Shown in pieces: positions 1 through 5,161 of a stretch of 5,161 nucleotides of DNA. Source of the DNA: Geminicoccaceae bacterium. GTDB lineage: Bacteria; Pseudomonadota; Alphaproteobacteria; Geminicoccales; Geminicoccaceae. Every line of letters starts with the position of its first letter. The stretch's first letter is position 1. The position numbers and the translations under genes were made by a program. Where the stretch lies: assembly GCA_020446285.1 (NCBI GenBank), contig JAGREZ010000385.1:3782-8942 (forward strand), read 5' to 3'. The notes beneath the pieces were generated by a model. It saw only the letters and a program-made list of their open reading frames with translations. It ran no database searches and was not told the DNA's origin.

Positions 1-662
1 ACGAGAATGAACGGATCGTCCGGCAGCGGATAGTCATTCGAGAGACTGCCATGATCCGGCATGTTGCGCCGGATATAACCCGTGTAGCTCAATTTGTGGG
101 CAAATCTGCCCATTCCGGGAATCTCCCTGACGGGGTCGAAAATCTCCGGAAGGCCATAGACCCAGATATCGTCGTACAACTCGTCGAGGGCGGGAAACAC
201 CTCCTTGCGTTCCCATTCGGCGAGCAGGCTCTTCGGTTCGTCCATCACATCGCGCAGCCCGAGCACGCAGCGGGTTCCCTGTCGGCGGAGCATGCGCAAG
301 GTCTTCTCGACCTCTCCACGCAGGCCCAGCGGTTCCTTGTCGACAAGAAAGAGATGGGGTTCGAACAGCTCGGCCGTGTGCTGGATGATGGATGCGCGCA
401 TGGCGAGCGTGCGCTCCGTATCAATGTGCAGTTTGAGCGATGTATATTCCCCATTGCGCAATTTGATGACGCCCGGAACGCGAATAAAATCTACCCGTGC
501 GCGAAAGTCAAAGCTGCCGATGATCGGTGAGCCTGAAAGAATGAGGACGGACAGCCCGCGAAATTTATCGACCAGATCATGTGCAATGGCACGGCACCGG
601 CGAAGGTGTCCGAGGCCGAAACTGTCATGGCTGTAGATGAGGAGGCGTTTTCCTTCCTGCAT
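1..662 (-). CDS. Predicted GT-B (MurG-like) glycosyltransferase, COG4671 type, partial (C-terminus off window)
   Basis: The reverse strand is open from an ATG at 662-660 to the window edge, giving 220 codons with no stop; the C-terminal part is missing. The protein starts MQEGKRLLIYSHDSFGLGHL. The G-L-G-H-L-R stretch at residues 16-21 is the N-terminal glycine loop of MurG-like GT-B enzymes. Further stretches fit my memory of the COG4671 'predicted glycosyltransferase' family: ILSGSPIIG (41-49), GVIKLRNGEYTSL (64-76), LFLVDKEPLGLRGEVE (104-119), LGLRDVMDEP (134-143) and IWVYG (166-170). Such enzymes would move a sugar from a nucleotide donor onto a cell-surface or lipid acceptor in the cytoplasm, but the substrate is unknown, and the donor-binding C-terminal domain is not in view. 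The start is supported by an AAGGA Shine-Dalgarno at 670-666, three bases upstream. No in-frame ATG lies between it and the stop at 716-714. It is transcribed divergently from the 858-3662 cassette. The family call is firm and the reaction is not. Confidence 0.9.
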   Translation of the reverse strand, partial: MQEGKRLLIYSHDSFGLGHLRRCRAIAHDLVDKFRGLSVLILSGSPIIGSFDFRARVDFIRVPGVIKLRNGEYTSLKLHIDTERTLAMRASIIQHTAELFEPHLFLVDKEPLGLRGEVEKTLRMLRRQGTRCVLGLRDVMDEPKSLLAEWERKEVFPALDELYDDIWVYGLPEIFDPVREIPGMGRFAHKLSYTGYIRRNMPDHGSLSNDYPLPDDPFIL

Positions 663-793
663 TCTTCCTTCTTCCGGTCGCCCGGGGCGCGTGTCTGTCG
701 TCTTGCAGTGCTGTCACTATGTCAGATCTTGTTGCGAGCGCGAAGCGCGAAGGCGAGGCAAGGCAGTCAGATCCTCCGCAACCTAGATTTTCA

Positions 794-825
794 TTGACGG
801 CGAGTCGACTCGCATGGTTTAAGAT
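794..825 (+). promoter_or_regulatory. Candidate sigma70-type promoter for the 858-3662 operon
   Basis: TTGACG at 794-799 matches five of six bases of the -35 consensus TTGACA. The following AT-rich stretch offers only imperfect -10 boxes: TTTAAG at 818-823 (18-base spacer) or TAAGAT at 820-825 (20-base spacer). GATAAT (823-828) and TATATT (834-839) look more like -10 boxes, but they are too far from this -35 and have no good -35 of their own. The position, just upstream of the first gene of a tight operon, is what supports the call. The exact -10 is not resolved. Confidence 0.35.
800..813. promoter_or_regulatory. Perfect 14-bp palindrome with two abutting GANTC sites
   Basis: GCGAGTCGACTCGC is its own reverse complement over all 14 bases, and symmetry stops at 799/814. 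It contains GAGTC (802-806) directly followed by GACTC (807-811), two sites of the GANTC type methylated by CcrM in Alphaproteobacteria. It begins immediately after the candidate -35 TTGACG and fills most of the -35/-10 spacer. A dimeric regulator or methylation state could act here. The palindrome is seen directly; its function is inferred. Confidence 0.45.
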
Positions 826-857
826 AATTTTCCTATATTCAATTCCCGGAGATGCCC

Positions 858-1184
858 ATGAGCCTCCTTCTGCCCCATGACGACAATGGCGACCCGATTG
901 CGGCACTCGGTTTCGACTATCGTGGTGCCCAGAGCATTGCGGTGACGTCGCTCAGCCGCCGGAATATCGCACCCATGAATACCGACATCGAGCTCGTGAC
1001 GATCATTGCCACCGGTGCCTGCCATTTCGAGGTCGGAGATGCCTCCGTCACCGCCGAAGTCGCCTCCAGCCCGTTCCTTTATCCCGGTGTCTATGTCGAC
1101 ATTCCGGTCCGTCGGGGCGAGAGCCATATCGCCTTCATTTCGGCCGGCACCGATTGCACCGCCTATCTGATGGGACGTGTCTGA
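858..1184 (+). CDS. Hypothetical beta-rich protein, first gene of the spike cassette (108 aa)
   Basis: I do not recognise a named family. The product is 108 residues with alternating hydrophobic/polar stretches and no signal peptide or membrane segment. This suggests a small beta-sandwich: IELVTIIATGACHFEVGD (43-60) and YPGVYVDIPVRRGESHIAFI run as likely strands. The form 'value that may not be out of range, then a Y-P-G-x-Y-x-D-I-P turn' resembles small proteins encoded just before tail-fibre genes in alphaproteobacterial prophages, from memory only. The start is 858 rather than the in-frame ATG at 852. GGAG at 848-851 abuts 852 with no spacing but sits six bases from 858. The stop is one base before the next start, so the gene is translated as part of a tight three-gene operon. 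A structural or assembly partner of the downstream spike is plausible but unproven. Confidence 0.75.
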   Translation: MSLLLPHDDNGDPIAALGFDYRGAQSIAVTSLSRRNIAPMNTDIELVTIIATGACHFEVGDASVTAEVASSPFLYPGVYVDIPVRRGESHIAFISAGTDCTAYLMGRV

Positions 1185-1185
1185 C

Positions 1186-1356
1186 ATGCCACTCGCCCTC
1201 AACGTGACCGCAAACAGCCTGCGCCTTGCCCCGAACGGCACGGGTGCGGTCGCGACGGTCGCGTCCGCACCGCCGCAGACGCAATCGCTCGTGACAGACC
1301 TGTTCGACGCCGTCGTGACAGAGAATGACGAAAACATCATTGTGGGGAGCGGCTGA
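1186..1356 (+). CDS. Small hypothetical protein between the two larger cassette genes (56 aa)
   Basis: An ATG at 1186, one base after the preceding stop, opens a 56-codon frame ending TGA at 1354-1356, two bases before the next ATG. The protein begins MPLALNVTANSLRLAPNGTG and ends DENIIVGSG. It is rich in Ala, Val, Thr and Asn with little charge apart from an acidic stretch near the C-terminus, and has no cysteine, signal peptide or membrane helix. A weak GGGA at 1172-1175 lies ten bases upstream, so translational coupling to the preceding gene may matter. I recognise no family. The exact packing between two genes in the same direction, and the absence of any other way to fill 1185-1358, argue that it is real. 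It may be a small structural or chaperone-like part of the spike module. Confidence 0.65.
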   Translation: MPLALNVTANSLRLAPNGTGAVATVASAPPQTQSLVTDLFDAVVTENDENIIVGSG

Positions 1357-1358
1357 CG

Positions 1359-3662
1359 ATGAACCGACAGATCCACGAGATACCCGCCGTCGACGCGCTC
1401 GGTTCCGCCGACCGTATCGTCGTTTCGACGAGTGCGGGGAACCTTGCACGAAGCGCAAGCCTGTCCGCTCTTCCCGTTCATCTCGCCGGTCGTGACCGCA
1501 CGCTTGCCGGAAAGCTCGGCGAATTCATCTCGGTTGCCGATTTCGGTGCGGTCGGTGACGGTGTGAGCGATGACGCTCCGGCCTTTCAGGCCGCCATCGA
1601 CGCCTTCTCCGCAATTCATGTTCCGGCCGGCCGCTGGCGCCTCGCCTCCGCGATCACCGTGCCACCGCGGCACCGGATTCTGGGAGCGGGAAGGGATGTG
1701 ACGATGCTCCTGTCGGACGGCCCGCAGGCGTTCGTCTTCCGGTGCAACGATGGTGATTTCAGGGTCGATCCGACGGCGGACAACAACTGGAACCGCTCCT
1801 CGCTCGAAGATCTCGCCATCTACATGGCAGCGGGTGGAATCCGGGTCTTCGGCCACGAGTTCCGTTGCGACAATCTTTGTTTCTTCGGTGGATCGGCATC
1901 CGGACCGGATGATGCCGATGGCTGGTGCATCGACATGGTCAACGCCAATGAATGCCGGATTTCGGGCATCAATGCCGGCTATGGCGGCGGCAGCGGGCAG
2001 GCGCTCGGCGCCAACGGGATTCGCTGGCGATCGACCATGGATGGAGTGAACTTTGGTGACAGTCTCCTCTCGGAGATTTCAATCAAGCTCGCGGCAGGCA
2101 ACAGGACTGCCATCCTGCTCGATGGTCACACGCAAACGGATGCGGCGCATGTCTGCAACAACATGGTGTTGCAGCGCATCCAGGTGAATGCACCCGACGC
2201 CGGAACCGGGCTCGTGCCGCTTGCGGGCACGACCGGCATTCGCATGCACAATGCGGCACGCATCTGCCTGGTCGACTGCAATGTCGAGGTCGTCGAGACG
2301 GCCTTCGAGGAATATTCGCAAAGCTCGGGCGGAACGGCCGGAGCCTGTGTCGGCAACAGTTACATCGGCTGTATCAGTCACAATTGCACCATTGCCTACA
2401 GGGACAGCAATGCGCTGCATACGCGCTCGGCCATTCAACGGACCTTTGTCGGCTGCGACAATCTCGGGCCGGTTCCGGTCGGTCGCATCAGCGGCGACGG
2501 TGCAAGGGCGCAGGACGGTGATGCCTTTCTGCCCGGTGCCTGGATCACCGATCCGGACGGTCTGCCTGCCGTCCAGTTCCGGGCGCCGACGCGGGACAGC
2601 CTGTTCCTGACGGGCGACTACAAAGGCGCGTTGCAGGTCGATGGCGATGGCCATCCGCGGCAGCTTGCGCCTTATCACGGGCTGAAATTCGACCTCGGGT
2701 CGATGCAGTCGGCACGAATTACCCGATCCGTCGCCAGTGGCGCCGCCCATCCGGACAGTGCCGGGCAGATTCTCGAGGATGTGCGACTCGAACTCGGGAA
2801 CGGTCCGGCCGATCCCGCAGGCGAACTCGCTCGTGTGCAGGTCAACGATCCGTTGATGCTGGTTTCCCGTAGCAGCCAGCCGTCAAGGCCGGTCGACGGC
2901 CTTGTCCATCATGCGGCCGCCGCATCTGCCCTGCCGGCGACGGGCGAATGGTATCTGGGTCCGGGTCTGTATGCGCGCATCAACAATGGAGAGTATCCGC
3001 CCGTCGCGGTGCAGCGCGGCGCTGTCGCCGAACGTGAGCAGAATGGCGATCTCACCATTTCATCCAGCGATTTCGGCAAGGTCATTCGGGTCAATCACGC
3101 TTCGGATCGCACGGTCACGGTTCCCCCGGGTCTCGTCGCGGGTGGCAGCGGCGCACGGCGGGTATGGGTCGTCAGACAGGGAACCGGCAGGGTGTCCGTT
3201 GCCGCCGGGCCGGGCGTGAATCTGCGCTCCGCCGGGGGCGAGCGTTCGATCGCCAGACAGTACCAGATGATCGAGCTGCTGATCTGCGGCAACAATGATG
3301 TCTACATTTCGCATATCCTTCCCGACGCCATCGAGCCCTACGAGGAACGGCTACACTGGACCGCCGGCAATGTTGTCGTGCCGCAAAGCTATCTCGGCAA
3401 GCTCGTCCGGGTCAGCAATGGCGGTCCCGATCCGGTTCATGTCACGATTCCGCAGGGCCTCGTGCCGACGGGTATGGAAGCCGTCAGCCTGCGTGTGGTG
3501 AAGGTCGGATCCGCCGATGTCGAGATCCGCGCCGGTGCCGGCATGAATCTCGCGTCACCCGACGGCGATCCCCATGTCATCAGTCAGGTCAACAAGGTGG
3601 TGACGCTGATCGTCAGCGGGATGTCCTCAAGTCAGCCCGACACGGTCTATATCGACGACTGA
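1359..3662 (+). CDS. Phage tail-spike/tail-fibre-like protein with Pectate_lyase_3-type beta-helix and duplicated C-terminal domain (767 aa)
   Basis: Residues 5-40 (IPAVDALGSADRIVVS, then a TSAGNLARSASLSAL segment) resemble the short leader found at the start of many phage tail-fibre proteins. Residues 57-125 carry the hallmark FGAVGDGVSDDAPAFQAAID followed by VPAGRW and ILGAGRD, typical of the Pectate_lyase_3 / GH28-related beta-helix of phage tail spikes. Residues about 126-370 look like continuing beta-helix coils and contain twelve cysteines. Residues 380-555 form a connector ending in a DGLVHHAA ... GPGLYAR segment, like the sequence before tips of phage fibres. Two tandem homologous domains close the protein (see separate entry). 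There is no signal peptide, as expected for a virion part. Spikes of this fold bind or cleave host polysaccharide, but I cannot identify catalytic residues, so enzyme activity is open. GGGGAG at 1344-1349, nine bases upstream, supports the start. It is the last gene of the cassette. The frame is intact. Confidence 0.85.
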   Translation: MNRQIHEIPAVDALGSADRIVVSTSAGNLARSASLSALPVHLAGRDRTLAGKLGEFISVADFGAVGDGVSDDAPAFQAAIDAFSAIHVPAGRWRLASAITVPPRHRILGAGRDVTMLLSDGPQAFVFRCNDGDFRVDPTADNNWNRSSLEDLAIYMAAGGIRVFGHEFRCDNLCFFGGSASGPDDADGWCIDMVNANECRISGINAGYGGGSGQALGANGIRWRSTMDGVNFGDSLLSEISIKLAAGNRTAILLDGHTQTDAAHVCNNMVLQRIQVNAPDAGTGLVPLAGTTGIRMHNAARICLVDCNVEVVETAFEEYSQSSGGTAGACVGNSYIGCISHNCTIAYRDSNALHTRSAIQRTFVGCDNLGPVPVGRISGDGARAQDGDAFLPGAWITDPDGLPAVQFRAPTRDSLFLTGDYKGALQVDGDGHPRQLAPYHGLKFDLGSMQSARITRSVASGAAHPDSAGQILEDVRLELGNGPADPAGELARVQVNDPLMLVSRSSQPSRPVDGLVHHAAAASALPATGEWYLGPGLYARINNGEYPPVAVQRGAVAEREQNGDLTISSSDFGKVIRVNHASDRTVTVPPGLVAGGSGARRVWVVRQGTGRVSVAAGPGVNLRSAGGERSIARQYQMIELLICGNNDVYISHILPDAIEPYEERLHWTAGNVVVPQSYLGKLVRVSNGGPDPVHVTIPQGLVPTGMEAVSLRVVKVGSADVEIRAGAGMNLASPDGDPHVISQVNKVVTLIVSGMSSSQPDTVYIDD
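3042..3656 (+). repeat. Tandem duplicated C-terminal domain of the spike protein (residues about 562-652 and 666-766)
   Basis: The last third of the spike contains two diverged copies of one domain. Aligned landmarks are: GKVIRV (573-578) with GKLVRV (680-685); VPPGLV (588-593) with IPQGLV (697-702); AAGPGVNL (615-622) with RAGAGMNL (724-731); and VYI (648-650) with VYI (763-765). The distance from the P-x-GLV proline to the NL asparagine is 32 residues in both. A similar fold-like pattern (a GK-x-V-R-V opening, a P-x-G-L stretch, then an AG-x-G-x-x-L motif) recurs at the C-termini of many phage fibres, from memory. This makes receptor binding or trimer capping the likely job. The copies are too diverged at DNA level for a recent duplication. 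Confidence 0.75.
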
Positions 3663-3671
3663 CGCGGCGTC

Positions 3672-3688
3672 GCCGGATCCGGCCTTTT
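3672..3688 (+). terminator. Weak possible intrinsic terminator after the spike gene
   Basis: GCCGGATCCGGC (3672-3683) is a perfect 12-bp palindrome ten bases after the spike stop codon and is followed by CTTTT (3684-3688). As RNA it would form only a four-pair stem with a GAUC loop, and the U-run is short. It could be a weak terminator, or simply a palindrome in GC-rich spacer DNA. Confidence 0.3.
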
Positions 3689-3710
3689 CAACTTCCGCGA
3701 ACTCTGTTTC

Positions 3711-3745
3711 CCTGCTCGCCATTGGCAATTCCGATGGCGAGCAGG
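3711..3745 (+). promoter_or_regulatory. Strong hairpin that covers the metY Shine-Dalgarno
   Basis: CCTGCTCGCCAT (3711-3722) is the exact reverse complement of ATGGCGAGCAGG (3734-3745). Pairing continues inward through one U-G wobble (3723/3733) and two G-C pairs (3724/3732 and 3725/3731), leaving a five-base loop CAATT (3726-3730). The 3' arm includes the AGG of AGGAG (3743-3747), the ribosome-binding site of metY, so the folded RNA would hide half of it. No U-run follows in either direction, so it does not look like an intrinsic terminator. I see no obvious alternative pairing partner that would release it. Confidence 0.6.
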
Positions 3746-3747
3746 AG
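3743..3747 (+). promoter_or_regulatory. metY ribosome-binding site (AGGAG)
   Basis: AGGAG lies nine bases upstream of the ATG at 3757 and fixes that start. Its first three bases are inside the 3' arm of the preceding hairpin. Confidence 0.7.
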
Positions 3748-3756
3748 CACGTTCTC

Positions 3757-5061
3757 ATGGTTCAGCCCCGATCCCTTCGTCCGGACACACTTGCACTGCA
3801 TGCGGGCGGCGGTCCGGATCCGGCGACCGGCGCGCGCGCCGTGCCCATCTACCAGACGACGTCATTCTGTTTCGAGAGCACGGATGAGGCGGCTGCCCTG
3901 TTCGATCTGCAGACGCCGGGGCACGTCTATTCGCGCATCTCGAATCCGACGGTCTCGGCTTTCGAGGAGCGGATGGCGGCGCTCGAGGGTGGTGTTGCGG
4001 CGGTCGCGACCGCGAGCGGGCAGGCCGCACTTCATCTGGCCATCGCGACGATCCTGTCGGCCGGCGACAGGATCGTCGCTTCGCGCAATATCTATGGCGG
4101 TACTTGCAGATTCCTCAAGCTGACCCTGCCCCGCTTCGGCATCGAAACGGAACTCGTTGACATCCGCGATCATGCAGCCATCGAAGCGGCGATGGACGGA
4201 CGGGTGAAACTGCTGTTGACGGAAACGCTCGGCAATCCGGGTCTGGAGGTTGCCGACATTCCCGTTCTGGCCGCCATCGCCCATCGTCATCACATGCCGC
4301 TTGTGGTCGACAACACCTTTGCCACACCCTGCCTCATGCGGCCGATCGAACATGGTGCGGATATCGTCATTCATTCGGCGACAAAGTGGATCGGCGGGCA
4401 TGGTGTGGCCATTGGCGGTGTGCTCGTCGATGCCGGGCGCTTCGACTGGCGGCAAGACGGTCGTTATCCGACATTGAGCGAACCGTATGAAGGCCATGCC
4501 GGGCTCGTTTTTGCGGACATGTTCGGTCCCTCGGCCTTCGCCGCGCGTGCCCGTGGCGAAGGGCTGCGCGATTTCGGCGCCTGCCTCTCGCCGCAGAACG
4601 CGTTCTATCTCCTGCAGGGGCTCGAGACATTGTCGCTGCGCATGGCCCGGCATGTCGAGAATACCGATGCGGTGCTGGAATTCCTGTCATCGCGTGATGA
4701 TATCGCCTATGTCCTGCACCCCCGCCATTCGAGCCATCCCGATCACGCGCTTGCCCGAAAGCTCCTGCCGGACGGGGCCGGCTCGGTCGTGAGTTTCGGT
4801 GTGCGGGGCGGGCGCAGGGCCGGCGCCGCATTCATCGAGAATTGTCGCCTCGCCTCGCATCTCGCCAATGTCGGCGACACGCGGACGCTGGCCATTCATC
4901 CGGCATCCACGACCCATGCACAGCTCGGGCCGGAGGCGCTGGCGGCGATGGGCGTTCACGAGGACATGGTTCGCCTGTCCATCGGTATCGAGGACGTAGC
5001 GGACATTCTCGAAGACCTTGCGAACGCACTCAAGTCCGTGTCGAGAGAGGTGCGGCCATGA
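3757..5061 (+). CDS. metY: O-acetylhomoserine sulfhydrylase (O-acetylhomoserine aminocarboxypropyltransferase)
   Basis: A complete PLP enzyme of the Cys/Met metabolism family (fold type I). It makes homocysteine from O-acetylhomoserine and sulfide in the cytoplasm, on the direct-sulfhydrylation route to methionine. The 434-residue length is that of MetY, not the roughly 380-400 of cystathionine gamma-synthase. Visible landmarks: YSRISNPT (58-65), where Tyr58 and Arg60 reach the PLP phosphate of the neighbouring subunit; SGQAA (87-91), the phosphate loop; Tyr113, which stacks on the ring; VVDNTFATP (183-191) with Asp185 at the pyridine nitrogen; Lys210 in SATKW, the Schiff-base lysine; the MetY-type insertion YPTLSEPYEGHAG (237-249); LSPQNAF (277-283); NVGDTRT (371-377); HPASTTH (381-387); and VRLSIGIED (405-413) with Arg406 for the substrate carboxylate. 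It could be an isofunctional O-succinylhomoserine enzyme, but the insertion and the NVGD motif favour MetY. It is followed by an ATGA-overlapped hydrolase gene. The leader hairpin suggests translational control. Confidence 0.93.
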   Translation: MVQPRSLRPDTLALHAGGGPDPATGARAVPIYQTTSFCFESTDEAAALFDLQTPGHVYSRISNPTVSAFEERMAALEGGVAAVATASGQAALHLAIATILSAGDRIVASRNIYGGTCRFLKLTLPRFGIETELVDIRDHAAIEAAMDGRVKLLLTETLGNPGLEVADIPVLAAIAHRHHMPLVVDNTFATPCLMRPIEHGADIVIHSATKWIGGHGVAIGGVLVDAGRFDWRQDGRYPTLSEPYEGHAGLVFADMFGPSAFAARARGEGLRDFGACLSPQNAFYLLQGLETLSLRMARHVENTDAVLEFLSSRDDIAYVLHPRHSSHPDHALARKLLPDGAGSVVSFGVRGGRRAGAAFIENCRLASHLANVGDTRTLAIHPASTTHAQLGPEALAAMGVHEDMVRLSIGIEDVADILEDLANALKSVSREVRP

Positions 5062-5161
5062 CCGGCAGCGTGTTCGTCAACAGGTTCGGCGCGGCTTCGG
5101 ACATCGGTCGGAATATCGCCATCTTCATCCATGGTGCGGGGATGGATTCGAGCATCTGGGC
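5058..5161 (+). CDS. Alpha/beta hydrolase, N-terminal fragment (runs off window)
   Basis: Only 34 codons plus two bases are in view. The ATG at 5058 overlaps the metY stop (ATGA, 5058-5061), a classic sign of translational coupling. AGAGAGG (5044-5050), seven bases upstream, can serve as the ribosome-binding site. The segment IAIFIHGAGMDSSIW (residues 20-34) is the first beta-strand and the HG oxyanion-hole motif of alpha/beta hydrolases, with the usual M-D-x-S-x-W continuation. The catalytic Ser, Asp and His would lie beyond the window. From memory, MetY is often followed by such a hydrolase in Alphaproteobacteria, but its substrate cannot be told from this fragment. A homoserine O-acetyltransferase (MetX) is less likely, since its N-terminus looks different. 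Confidence 0.8.
   Translation, partial: MTGSVFVNRFGAASDIGRNIAIFIHGAGMDSSIW

Larger units (their letters stand above)
663..857. other. Divergent intergenic region between glycosyltransferase and spike cassette
   Basis: These 195 bases separate the divergent starts at 662 (minus) and 858 (plus). No open frame here looks like a real gene. The part next to the plus-strand gene (about 785-845) is distinctly AT-richer than its surroundings and carries the candidate promoter and palindrome listed separately. The part next to the glycosyltransferase is GC-rich. It contains a short GCGC-GAA-GCGC hairpin (738-748) and two copies of GTCAGATC (721-728 and 766-773) in the same orientation. I see no convincing -35/-10 pair for the minus-strand gene. 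Confidence 0.7.

Noticed and set aside
51..530. A 159-codon plus-strand open frame at the left end, and other plus-strand frames up to about 797
   Set aside because: They lie antisense to the glycosyltransferase, whose minus-strand product matches a recognisable family along its whole visible length. The plus-strand products look like nothing known.
738..748. GCGC-GAA-GCGC hairpin in the divergent region
   Set aside because: A four-pair stem in a GCGA-rich stretch is expected by chance in DNA of this composition, and nothing around it suggests a terminator.
721..773. Two direct copies of GTCAGATC 45 bases apart
   Set aside because: Eight bases with differing flanks is too little to call an operator pair or an insertion-site duplication.
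852..854. An earlier in-frame ATG for the 108-aa gene
   Set aside because: The GGAG at 848-851 directly abuts it, leaving no spacing. The ATG at 858 has a six-base spacing.
819..1856. A 345-codon minus-strand open frame across the cassette start
   Set aside because: It is antisense to three well-packed plus-strand genes with good ribosome-binding sites. Its Arg/Gly/Asp-rich product is typical of a shadow frame in GC-rich DNA.
2079..2750. A 223-codon minus-strand open frame inside the spike gene
   Set aside because: It is a shadow of the beta-helix coding region, with low-complexity charged composition and no recognisable motif.
1359..3662. Diversity-generating retroelement target in the spike C-terminus
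   Set aside because: No template repeat or reverse transcriptase frame is present in the window, and the C-terminal domain shows no sign of an adenine-directed variable region.
3663..3756. SAM-II type riboswitch upstream of metY
   Set aside because: The spacer contains one long simple hairpin and lacks the short pseudoknot layout and conserved A/U-rich strands I would expect of SAM-II.
3862..4653. A 263-codon minus-strand open frame inside metY
   Set aside because: It is antisense to a textbook PLP enzyme and has no motif of its own.

Overview
The window reads as GC-rich alphaproteobacterial chromosome, probably Hyphomicrobiales. This is an inference from the protein families, the compact gene layout and the codon use; there is no rRNA or other marker to settle it. 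Two ordinary bacterial genes flank a small phage-derived cassette.

Left (1-662, minus strand): the N-terminal 220 residues of a GT-B/MurG-like predicted glycosyltransferase of the COG4671 type, cut by the window edge. Positions 663-857 form a divergent intergenic region. It holds a candidate plus-strand promoter whose spacer is a perfect 14-bp palindrome made of two back-to-back GANTC (CcrM-type) sites.

Middle (858-3662, plus strand): three genes separated by only 1 and 2 bases. They encode an unrecognised beta-rich protein of 108 aa, an unrecognised 56-aa protein, and a 767-aa phage tail-spike-like protein. The large protein has a tail-fibre-type N-terminal leader, a Pectate_lyase_3-type beta-helix, a connector, and two tandem copies of a roughly 95-residue tail-fibre-like C-terminal domain. 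No capsid, portal, integrase or lysis gene is visible, so within this window the cassette looks like an orphan spike module.

Right (3757-5161, plus strand): a complete PLP-dependent O-acetylhomoserine sulfhydrylase (MetY), then the first 34 codons of an alpha/beta hydrolase that overlaps it by ATGA. Between the spike gene and metY lie a weak possible terminator and a strong 15-pair hairpin with a 5-nt loop. The 3' arm of that hairpin covers the first three bases of the metY Shine-Dalgarno sequence, which suggests translational control in cis.

How the parts may work together: the three middle genes are almost certainly co-transcribed, and the two smaller products could be assembly partners or accessory parts of the spike. 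A glycan-related enzyme diverging from a putative glycan-binding or glycan-cleaving spike could reflect a shared surface-polysaccharide theme, but that is speculative. MetY and the hydrolase form a separate, translationally coupled unit in sulfur amino acid metabolism.
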